64,000 nucleotides of DNA from Steromphala cineraria (Eukaryota > Mollusca > Gastropoda > Trochida > Trochidae), in assembly GCA_916613615.1 (NCBI GenBank), contig OU744730.1:18827406-18891405 (forward strand). Direction: 5' to 3'. Under the pieces are notes generated by a model that was not told the origin of the DNA, did not search any database, and saw only the letters and a program-made list of their open reading frames with translations. Position numbers and translations under genes: made by a program. Position 1 is the stretch's first letter, and each line of letters opens with the position of its first letter. Positions 1 to 9,103 of the stretch are shown one piece after another.

Positions 1-820
1 AGGGGGATACACGTTTGGGCTCTGTCGCTCCTTCTGTGTGTCCATCCATCCGTGTCCACAGAAAGGAGACATTTTTTTACTTATGAGGCTGCAGAGGAAG
101 CTTGCAGTCAACTTTTGAGAGTATTTTGAAACCTTTATTCCTCTGAACACATTCAATATTAATCTGACTGGAGTTGAATGTAAACATAAAACAACAATTC
201 AGTTCAGTTCTCAATGTAATTGATTCTGAAATGCATATTTACAAATGTTAGAAGTCATCACTAGACAGTTACAAGATAATATATTGATGACATTTGGTAT
301 GAACCAACCAATTTCCAGCTTCAATGTAAATGTTCTTACAAAAACAATTAAATCTTTCAACATTTCACAGAAATGTTTAACAATTATTTTTTGTTCAATT
401 TAACAATATAAATTTTCTTTTAAAAGGTTTAACATGATTTTAGTCGATTCCTCCTGGTTTTCTACTTCTGATTCCATTTACAGAAACCAATTTTCACAAA
501 TCATTTTCTTCCATATAGATTATATGGGATCCATTCTTCAAATTCAAGTACAAATATTTCTCTGCTATGGAAGAAATTTCATTGATGTCTTTTTGATACA
601 GAAAGATGAATCTGTAAAGATTAAGTTCAAAATATACACAGACAGCACTATGTAGTTGACAGGTCACTCAGCATGACCAACTTCTCCTTCGTTTTCCTTT
701 ACCAAACTGATGATATTGATATGAATGAGCTTCATAACTTGGTGATTGACACTTCCAATCTCATATACCAGTCTCCATTATATTTGCAAATAGAGCTGAC
801 TTCTGATCTTCCATGGGATA
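1..820. other. 3' UTR and flank of eIF6
   Basis: This stretch lies downstream of the eIF6 stop codon on the minus strand and should contain its 3' UTR. It is AT-rich and has no convincing open reading frame. The first 60 bases include a short CCATCCATCCGT run that could be the edge of a dispersed element cut by the window border, but too little is visible to classify it. The only clear signal is a minus-strand AATAAA at 134-139. Confidence 0.5.
134..139 (-). promoter_or_regulatory. candidate poly(A) signal of eIF6
   Basis: AATAAA reads on the minus strand here, about 680 bases after the eIF6 stop codon. I saw no other canonical AATAAA between the stop and this point, so it is the best candidate for 3'-end formation. 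Cleavage would then fall near 105-125. Inference from the motif only. Confidence 0.45.
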
Positions 821-830
821 TTACGTCATG
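821..830 (-). CDS. EIF6: eIF6 exon 7, terminal 10 coding bases
   Basis: After a strong acceptor (TTTTGTTTCAG) the bases C-ATG-ACG-TAA complete Ser and add Met-Thr-stop. The protein therefore ends D-S-M-T, against D-S-L-T in human, at exactly 245 residues. The phase, family ending and total length agree, which makes this tiny coding segment convincing. The exon continues as 3' UTR. Confidence 0.85.
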
Positions 831-3800
831 CTGAAACAAAATAACATTGAACATTATCATTCAAGCAAAGTCTAGACAATCCATCTCATGAATATTCCAA
901 CTATAACTGAAATATCAACGGTCCTTAGGAGCACAGATTTTTAGGATTGTTACACAATTTCAAATTAGATCTGAGAAGCAATTCAGCAATTTCATTTGAA
1001 TTTTAAGATATTTCCTCTTATTGGTGAGGTGAATAAACAAGCCATTTTACACACAGGCAACTTAAGTTCTTTCTTTCTCTGTTACCCGTCACAGGTAGGC
1101 TATATTTTGCAATCCTTTAAAAAGCCCAATGCATTAGAAATACAGATACTGTCTATAATTCTATCCTATCAAATACCTTAAAATGACTTGTCTAAAAAGA
1201 AACTTAAGGATGAGCAAAGGTTTCTTTTTCTATCCGATGAACTTCTTCACTTGTAAAAAGGGTTAAAAAGATGACAACATACAATTCTAGAATCCTCCCT
1301 CAAGTTGAAATGTACCATAAAGCTTTGAGTTGATTCTAGAGTCAGCAAACATTAGATTTATCCTAGATAAAAAGACAAATCCACCGGATTCATGTAAAGT
1401 GAATTTGACATAAAAATGAACCAACCTGTCCAGTAGTGCGTCCCTCATCTTTGACTGTACGGCTGATGGTTGGTTGTCCCCAAGCTTGAACACACTCTCA
1501 ATAACGGACAGTTCTGTCGCTGTTGTGTCGAGTCCACAGAACGCGATCCAGTCGTTCACAACAAGACCCGCACCAATAACATCGCTGCCTCGGTTTACTG
1601 TGCCGGCCTGCAATGAAGAAACAACCTCATCATGATGAAATTATCTGATTTAGCAAATAAATAACTCATTTTAAAGATAAGCAAATTAGTTTACAAAATT
1701 ATTAGTGTTGAATGGTGAGTGTAACCTCAAAGTTAGAGCAAATGACATAAGCTAATCAAGGCTTTCAGGCCAAAAATGTTGTGAATGTGAATATGTAATT
1801 GGTCTAGTGCTCTTGACAAAATGCAGCATGTTTCTACTTAAATTATTCACATGAACCAAAAATTTCAACAATTCAATGTGTTTGATCTATTCATATTTTC
1901 AAATCAGAGTGCGAGATCAAAGAATCATGCAATGACCTACCACAAGAGGGACTTGCAGCAGAGAAGAAAGTTCATCTTGATCTTCCACAGATGTCTTTGG
2001 GTGAACCTGCACAAAATAAAACATTGTTGATATAATACTTGTGTAATACTTCTGTGTTAGGCATATCATATGGAAATTAACAAATAAATTCAAGAAATCA
2101 TAGGTAAGCATCTCAGGATAAAAAAGACAAGTGCCAGATATAAAGACAGGATTCAGGATAACTGAGATATACAGTTTTGGCAGCAATGTGGGGGGCTGAG
2201 AAAGGGGGTCGCCTTATGTACGAGGTCTCCTTACAAATTGAAATATAAGGCTTTATTAAGGTTACCAAATTATACAACTAACTGCCTTATTCCTAGGGCT
2301 GCGTTTTTTTTTAACTCACTTCAGCGTAATCTTGCACATGTTTGGATGAAAAAAGACTGAACGACTCACATGTCTAACTGAATGACACATTTGGTTGACT
2401 AGCTGATAACAATATGGCAGACTAATGGCATTGGAAACATGAAATTTGAAAATTTGATAAGGTTTCCAAAACTACAAGTCCTATCTTTCTCACACCCAAA
2501 TCTAAACCTCACATCAGCTTGCAAATGTGTAAAACATTTTGTCAAATGATCTATGCCTGTTACTTTCACAACCTCCCTTCTCAATTTAGCAGGAGGTGCA
2601 TTGAGTGACTCTAGAATGAACACAAGAGTGACACAAAGGTCATTCGATTAGAAATTTTGTCGCATGTGCAACACACTTTGTGCGAAATGAACACGGCCAT
2701 GGAGTCCTGAGGAATTTTTACCCAACCTTTTGGCGTGGGTCAGTTGTTGACAAAACACTCCGCTCAGCTGATCAGTGAAAAAAAGCCTGGGTGTTTTTAA
2801 GTAGATTGAGGTAAGCTAGAAGTTTTGTCAGATATTGACTAGTGGCAGCACAACAAAGTGTGTCTATTTAAGTACTCACCAGCCCACTGGTAGTCTTTAA
2901 GTAGATAGAGGTAGGTAAGCTAGAAGTTTTGTCAGATATTGACTAGTGGCAGCACAACAAAGTGTGTCTATTTAAGTACTCACCAGCCCACTGGTAGTCT
3001 TTAAGTAGATAGAGGTAGGTAAGCTAGAAGTTTTGTCACATATTGACTAGTGGCAGCACAACAAAGTGTGTCTATTGACTAGTGGCAGCACAACAAAGTG
3101 TGTCTATTTAAGTACTCACCAGCCCACTGGTAGTCTTTAAGTAGATAGAGGTAGGTAAGCTAGAAGTTTTGTCAGATATTGACTAGTGGCAGCACAACAA
3201 AGTGTGTCTATTTAAGTACTCACCAGCCCACTGGTAGTCTTTAAGTAGATAGAGGTAGGTAAGCTAGAAGTTTTGTCAGATATTGACTAGTGGCAGCACA
3301 ACAAAGTGTGTCTATTTAAGTACTCACCAGCCCACTGGTAGTCTTTAAGTAGATAGAGGTAGGTAAGCTAGAAGTTTTGTCAGATATTGACTAGTGGCAG
3401 CACAACAAAGTGTGTCTATTTAAGTACTCACCAGCCCACTGGTAGTCTTTAAGTAGATAGAGGTAGGTAAGCTAGAAGTTTTGTCAGATATTGACTAGTG
3501 GCAGCACAACAAAGTGTGTCTATTTAAGTACTCACCAGCCCACCTTGGTTACTGAAGGAGCAGTAGCTGCCCACCAACACATTGCCAGCCACCGTGTGAC
3601 GGAACACCTCCACTTTCAGAGTGTCAGCGATGATTTCTTCTGTCTCCTAGCAACATAAGAGTTGGCATTCTGATGAGACTGAATAGTGAAAATTATTTGT
3701 TTAATAACAAATGTAACATTAGAACAGTATACATTTTGCAAAAAAAACATTACAAATAGAGTTAAACATTTATCGGTTGACTATTCAAATCTCGAGTTTC

Positions 3801-5932
3801 TCATTGTTAAAGGGTCATTATTGGCGAGTATCACACTAACATGTTAAAAAGATTCTCTCATTCGATCTTACATAATTGTACACAAGAAATTTAAGTAAAA
3901 AGTGAAGGCAATGATCAATCTGATGATCAACATTAACAACCAATTAAATATCAACTTCAGAATAAAGTTTTACTGAAATTCAATTTTGAAGAAATATATA
4001 AGCTGGTTAATCGTTTAAGGTTTCTCTTTGATTCAGTCTGTCTTCTATTGCACACTTACCCTATCCAGATCTGGATGTACCAAGGCCACGTAGTCATTAC
4101 ACGCTACAACATTGCCAAGGGCAGACAACCTCTCCTCAACTCGCTGAAGCTTGACACTGTCTGGCAAAGAGTTTCTTATGTGCTGAAGTTCCTGATCTGT
4201 TGTTGAGTTTGGGACTAATAAACCTTGACGATTGCCTGCCAAAATGAAATGATCATGTGCCTTAGAAACGTGTTTTCCCCTTATACATTTTCAAAACATT
4301 TCATGGACAAAGGTTACACAATATTAGAGCTCAAACATTCCATTAATTCCTGACAAAACAATCAGATTAACAGTTATGTATTCTTTGTTGCGATCTTATA
4401 TATAGATCAAGGTCCTGTCTGATATATTTAAAGGTACATAATTATGAATTCTAAATTTCTTTGTAAATAATGTATTTTTTACTGCTTGTCACAATGTCAG
4501 AACTTTGATTTACTGTTGATACTCAGTGACATATACTAACCAACACACATCCTTCCGATGATTCGACATCCTGACAAGCTAGCACGGATAACAGGGATCG
4601 CCTCTGACAATTCTCCTTCAAAGACACTGGAAAATCAATAATATAAATTAGAGTCAGCTACATTTAACTAGGGGTGACTATTGACCCCCAAGGGACTATT
4701 GCGATAGTGATAGTCTATTGCAGGGTACTATTGCAATAGCGATAGTCTATTGCAGGGTACTATTGCGATAGTTTAAATGAAAACAATTTTCAAGAAAAAC
4801 AGTGTTTTATTGACTTTGTCTTATTGTAATTGGTAAGTGAATTACTTTAAGTTCTTTTTCAGGAACAATAAAAAGATAACTCGTGTTTTCCTGTTGCTCA
4901 CGACGATCTGTTTGCTGTTAGCCGTTTCCAGTATTTTCCAAATGTAAAAATACGTGTTTGTGTGTGGATTTTACTTAACAACTGTTTTTTTCAAATTGTC
5001 GATACTATCGATAGTTCAGACGTGCTATCGATACTATTGATCGTTCTAAAAAAGACTATCGATAAAGTACTATCGGCAGAGCAACTATCGCAATAAGTCG
5101 ATAGTTCAATCTATCATTACACCCCTACATTTAACAGGAGCCACATACCTCCTTGATAATAAGTTAGAATGGTTTGGAATGTTAATGTTACATATAGATC
5201 AGTGAATCTATTATTACCCCTTGGATTCGTGTAACTGTAAGTCTGACTAACCATAGTGATGTTATCATAAATGTATTGTTCAATGTAACACCCTTAATTG
5301 TTTACAATGCTTTATATTACTGCTTGTAGTGCAAAATGTATTTTATATATCTATTTATGATTTTTTATATTTATGCAAAGCTCTTTGAATGTAAGACAAA
5401 TTTCCCCGTGGGGATAATAACATTTATCTTATCTTATGTTATCTTAACTTCAGCCCTTACATGATATTAGAAGACTACTTATTTTAACACTTGGTTCCCA
5501 GTCAAAGACATTTTAGGGTTAGTCTGTCTAGCGTATGGGTTGGTAAAGTTTTTTTGAAAATATCACAAGCTCGGCTTGCCGGTGTCATGTGGGGACGAAA
5601 ACATATTGTTTAACATTGTACAGTGACATGTCATCTCATACAAAAATTACTTAAATTTAGTTTATTCTATTATAAAAATTTGATGAATGTTAAAATTAGT
5701 TCGAGAGATAAATTAATATTGACACTGATTTATTTCTTAAGACTTTGATTTCTTATTACAACGTTACCCCTTCCGTTAAATAAAATACGATGAGAAAAAA
5801 AGTAAACAACATGTGCGTTACAAACCTGTAGAAGTTCTCAGAACCCCCTATTCCAACAAGAGTGTAAGCATTTGTAAGCTTGGAGAATACCCCAATTTCG
5901 TTATTTCCTTCAAACTGTGCACGCACGGCCAT
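821..5932 (-). CDS. EIF6: eukaryotic translation initiation factor 6, complete, 7 exons
   Basis: eIF6 binds the 60S ribosomal subunit (on uL14), acts in nucleolar 60S maturation and blocks premature joining to 40S until SBDS/EFL1 release it. Joining 5932-5826, 4626-4541, 4235-4060, 3646-3536, 2006-1941, 1607-1426 and 830-821 gives 738 nt, i.e. 245 residues plus TAA, the exact length of human eIF6. All introns are GT-AG and all phases match. Family blocks are clear: [14 protein letters not shown] at the start, [84 protein letters not shown] and [14 protein letters not shown]. These cover the five-repeat pentein fold. The start is the first in-frame ATG, with G at -3 and +4. Odd points are the replacement of the residue aligned with human Ser235 by Lys, and an intron-4 array that duplicates the exon-4 splice donor. 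Identification is near certain; expression is not tested. Confidence 0.97.
1426..1607 (-). CDS. EIF6: eIF6 exon 6
   Basis: A 182-nt exon running from [14 protein letters not shown] to the tail SKMRDALLD plus two bases of a split Ser codon. The acceptor is CATTGCAG|GCCGGC. The donor is GACAG|GTTGGT, chosen because it keeps phase with exon 7 and restores the expected D-S-x-T ending. Confidence 0.93.
1941..2006 (-). CDS. EIF6: eIF6 exon 5
   Basis: A 66-nt phase-0 exon encoding [20 protein letters not shown] and LV. The acceptor is TTGTGCAG|GTTCAC and the donor is CTTGTG|GTAGGT. Confidence 0.95.
2794..3543. repeat. 104-bp tandem array duplicating the eIF6 exon-4 splice donor
   Basis: Seven units with a 104-bp period, almost identical, fill half of eIF6 intron 4 (2007-3535). 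One unit contains an internal 32-bp direct duplication (3040-3071 and 3072-3103). Read on the minus strand, every unit contains the last eight bases of exon 4 (GTGGGCTG) followed by the donor GTGAGTACTT. The authentic donor is at 3535; six downstream copies lie at 3431, 3327, 3223, 3119, 2983 and 2879. The array therefore grew from the exon-intron boundary itself. Confidence 0.95.
3536..3646 (-). CDS. EIF6: eIF6 exon 4
   Basis: A 111-nt phase-0 exon encoding [20 protein letters not shown] then [17 protein letters not shown]. The acceptor is TTGCTAG|GAGACA and the donor is GGGCTG|GTGAGT. The last eight exon bases and the donor are reproduced six more times in the adjacent tandem array (2794-3543). 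Confidence 0.95.
4060..4235 (-). CDS. EIF6: eIF6 exon 3
   Basis: A 176-nt exon that completes a Gly codon with exon 2, then encodes [20 protein letters not shown] through ALVHPDLDR. The acceptor is TTGGCAG|GCAAT and the donor is AGG|GTAAGT, phase 0. It holds the most conserved central part of the pentein fold. Confidence 0.96.
4541..4626 (-). CDS. EIF6: eIF6 exon 2
   Basis: An 86-nt exon too short to appear as an open frame by itself. The acceptor TTTTCCAG|TGTC and donor GTTG|GTTAGT frame [20 protein letters not shown] followed by CRIIGRMCV. It enters in phase 2 and leaves in phase 1, matching both neighbours. Confidence 0.95.
4669..5127. mobile_element. hAT-like MITE in eIF6 intron 1
   Basis: A 459-bp insertion starts TAGGGGTG and ends CACCCCTA, a perfect 8-bp terminal inverted repeat of the kind common in hAT elements. 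It is flanked by the 8-bp direct repeat CATTTAAC (4661-4668 and 5128-5135), the hAT target-duplication length. Both flanks inside the element are packed with CTATCGATAG-like words, such as ACTATTGCGATAGT and ACTATCGATAGT. There is no transposase coding, so it is non-autonomous. The superfamily is inferred from the termini and duplication length. Confidence 0.8.
5370..5455 (+). mobile_element. 3' tail of a non-LTR retrotransposon
   Basis: The block reads GCAAAGCTCTTTGAATGTAA, then a segment with TTTCCCCGTGGGGATAATAA, then TTATC/TTATCTTA repeats. This form is typical of LINE 3' ends in aquatic animals: a short G/C stem followed by a simple-repeat tail. No coding part is visible upstream, so it is a heavily 5'-truncated copy inside eIF6 intron 1. 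Confidence 0.5.
5826..5932 (-). CDS. EIF6: eIF6 exon 1 (coding part)
   Basis: Encodes residues 1-35 plus two bases of codon 36, ending in GGSENFY. The ATG lies at 5932-5930. The donor reads TACAG|GTTTGT, leaving a phase-2 intron. The split codon is completed by exon 2 to Ser, as in the family motif FYSVFEGEL. Confidence 0.95.
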
Positions 5933-6160
5933 CTCAGTACTAAATGCGAGCACGTGCTTTTCTTAAATACGGTAAACAACGTTGTGAAATACAATAAAAA
6001 TAGAATTATTTCCCAACGTGGTGTTCATGCCATGCCAATGCTGTTGTGCAACTTGCGATAAACGTGTCGATTTTTGTGTATGACGTCGACAATTTTGCGT
6101 TTATGTGGTAGTACAGAAACTAGGATTTTGCATAAACGAAATTTTATCCAATCCTTGAAG
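5933..6160 (-). promoter_or_regulatory. eIF6 5' UTR and promoter region
   Basis: The region just upstream of the eIF6 ATG is richer in CpG than its surroundings. A perfect E-box CACGTG sits at 5951-5956, about 18 bases before the start codon, and a CRE-like TGACGTCG at 6081-6088. E-box control by Myc-type factors is common among ribosome-biogenesis genes; its use here is inference. No clear TATA box or initiator was identified. Confidence 0.4.
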
Positions 6161-7254
6161 CGGACCTAAAATATTCGAAACGACTCGTAATGTTGTTTCA
6201 ATTTCGTTCTAATAAAAACTTCAACAGAAAATAACGTTGCTCCTAAATCCAATTTATAAACTTCCTTCCTTTGTTTCAAACTTCTCTTCTTCTTACTTCT
6301 TTATTCTTGCATGGTCATCGGTCACCGAAATTTATTATGTAAAGAGTTCCAAATATTATGGTGAAGTAGAAAACGGATTTACAAATTTATTTATTCATGC
6401 AAGTATGTCTAATCTTTCATGAGATTTCATTTCTTCTGCCCCTTAAATTTAGAATCTTATTTTGAATTCTCTATGTAAAAAGTCACCAGAAGTTGTCGTA
6501 TACCACCGTTATGTTACGTTTTTAGGAGACCATTAAGATACAATCTTGGGGTTCGGTTTCAATATGTGCTACAATCCCGGTTTTGTTGCCTAAAGAATAT
6601 TAAGCAGAGCCTATCCACGTCGATGCTGTCATCGAAGTAGTCTTGTCATTATCAACTACAGGCCTTTCGGTGTCCCATTGTGGCATTGTCATAGTCGATA
6701 CATTTTAACCTAACCTAACCTAACTAAACCAGGATTAGCACAAGTCTAGGAAATCTAGCTTTGAACTTACAGGTCTAGATCCTTCATTTATTTAGATCAG
6801 ACAGTTGGTGGGACATATACATAGTAAAAGTGTTGCGGCACCACTGTGATAGTTTCGGTGACCGTGGAGGATAACAGTATAATCACATCTAAATTTATGA
6901 TGGATAGATTGAAAATCATTCTATTGACTATGAATTATAGTCTGTCTGTAAATGGCCACTCTCTCACCAAATGGTTTGGTAATTCCTTCTTTGTACGAGT
7001 CGGCCCAACATGTCCCAAACATGTTCAAACGGAGGGAGAGATACCAATCCTCTTCATATAGATTAATAAGGTATGATGATAACAAATATGTTAGAATATA
7101 TCTTAATTTACTGAGACCTAATTTGTATGTAACTCAACAGATAAATATATTTACGGGAAACTTGATACGCCGACGCTACATGTTATTTGTTATCAATATT
7201 CAAAAACACTACCAGTTAATGTTTTAAAGTAATCAATGACGATCATTTTTTTTA

Positions 7255-7975
7255 AATCTAACTATAAAATTTGTCACTCGAAATAAAATAAGATTTTGTT
7301 CACTACGTTACCCTCACGCATAGCGTAGTAATGCAATATTTATAATATTTTGATGAGATAGTTAAAGTTGCATTGAGAAAATCAAAAAGGAAGCATTCGT
7401 AAAATATTGCCATGCATATCTTTTTCGTATAAACCATAAGCCAAAGTAACCAGTTTTTATTTTAGAAGTCAACCCGTGAATGTTCCAAATCAATACTCGT
7501 TGATAAAATAGTGATCTTTTATTCATTAGTTTACTGTTAATTTACAGTCTCAGTAAAAACAGAAGAATTTGAAAATATTAAATGTTAAAGAGAAGAAAAA
7601 CTTGCGTCATGCGTTTTTTAAATCTAACTATAAAATTTGTCACTCGAAAAAAAAAGGTGTTTTTTTCACTACGTTTCCTTCATGCATAGCGTAGTGATGC
7701 ACTATATATGATATTTTGATGAGATAGTAAAGTTGCATTGAGAAAATAAAAAAGGAAGCATTCGTAAAATATTGCCATGCATATCTTTTTCGTATAAACC
7801 ATACGCCAAAGTAACCAGTTTTTATTTTAGAAGTCAACCCGTGAATGTTCCAAATCAATACTCGTTGATAAAATAGTGATATTTGATTCATTAGTTTACT
7901 GTTACTTTACAGTCTCAGTAAAAACAGAAGAATTTGAAAACATTCAATGTTAAACAGAAGAAAAACATGCGTCAT
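7255..7975. repeat. 366-bp tandem duplication
   Basis: Two head-to-tail copies of about 360 bp (7255-7620 and 7621-7975) match at all but a small number of positions. Anchors present in both are AATCTAACTATAAAATTTG, GGAAGCATTCGTAAAATATT and CAACCCGTGAATGTTCC. Neither copy has a convincing reading frame. Confidence 0.9.
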
Positions 7976-8225
7976 TTTCCTCCTTTTACAAAACATTTCA
8001 TTCTTCAAGAATACCATTTATGACACTCTAATACCAAGGCGAATTCACAGATCATATTATTGATTATCCGTATGATATAACCAAACGAATTTTAGCGAAA
8101 CATTTGTACCTGCATTTGCAATGATTTAATTTAAGAGCATTAATCTCGTCTTTCGGTCCCTAACTGCAAAATCAGTTTCGCAGGAAGTCAAAACTTCAAA
8201 GTAAGTGAGTTAGGTTTCGTATTTC

Positions 8226-8510
8226 GTTACCCATGCTGCTCTCTATGAGGACAACTCCCCTACCTACTTAAAAGAGTTGATTCAGGCATCTAAACCAACA
8301 CCGAATCTCCGATTTCAAGACTTGCTGAATCTCTCCGTGCCGGTGACATCAACTAAACTTGCTGATCGGGCATTCTCGAAAAAAGCTCCCATCTTGTGGA
8401 ACAGTCTACCATTTGAACTTAAAACAGCAAGCTCTCAGACAACCTTCAAGAGCTCTTTAAAAACATTCCTGTTAAGAGGGGCATTAATATGTGATATTTC
8501 TCTTGTTTAG
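8226..8510 (+). pseudogene. 5'-truncated LINE, C-terminal tail of the reverse transcriptase ORF
   Basis: The frame ending at 8510 reads through PTYLKELIQAS, LLNLSVPVTSTKLADRAFSK and KAPILWNSLPFELK to TTFKSSLKTFLLRGA. The pattern DRAFS-x-x-AP-x-LWNSLP followed by F-x-S-x-LK-T-x-L is the familiar C-terminal tail of CR1/Jockey/L2-group non-LTR retrotransposon polyproteins. Reading is open back to about 8226, and no upstream reverse transcriptase domain remains, so this is a 5'-truncated dead copy. The following GGCGCAATACAAATGA resembles LINE or SINE 3' ends. Exact clade is not determinable from this piece. Confidence 0.75.
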
Positions 8511-8820
8511 CGTCATTGAGCAGCTTAAAGTTGGAAAATAGGCGCAATACAAATGACTTTTTATTATGCGATAAAAAATGTAATCATTGACCCCGAAAGG
8601 TGTTATTCACAATGTAAAGAAGCTATTATCTGACTAGCCTCATAAAGGAAGAAACCCAAATGATTTAATTTGTCAATGGAAAATGTACTTTTTTGTATAA
8701 ATCGAATTACACATCAACTCCGATGATAATCTCACTAAAAACTCATAATATTAATGATTGCACACGTGAAATCTTTATCTGAAACATTAATTTTGCTATC
8801 AAATTCATATAATGTATGAC

Positions 8821-9103
8821 ATATCGTCGTAACAGTAATGTTCAGCGCATATTTTGAAAGTCCATTTTCGATTGTAAAAAAAACATATTACAAACGAACT
8901 CTTACAATAATATTTCAATCTAATCATCATATTAATTTGGGAACCATTTAAGGCATTAATCTATATTGTCGTAATAGTATTAAACAGCGCATGCTTTGAA
9001 AGTCCATTTTCACTTGTAAAAATACATATTACACACGAACTCTTACAATAATATTTCAATCTAATCATCATATCAATTTGGGAACCATTTAAGGCATTAA
9101 TCT
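8821..9103. repeat. 141-bp tandem duplication
   Basis: Copies at about 8821-8962 and 8963-9103 share GAAAGTCCATTTTC, CGAACTCTTACAATAATATT and GGGAACCATTTAAGGCATTA with a few substitutions and small indels. Confidence 0.85.

Noticed and set aside
6709..6724. CCTAACCTAACCTAACT as a telomere-like repeat
   Set aside because: Only about three copies, and of the TTAGG form rather than the TTAGGG expected in molluscs. Too short to mean an interstitial telomere.
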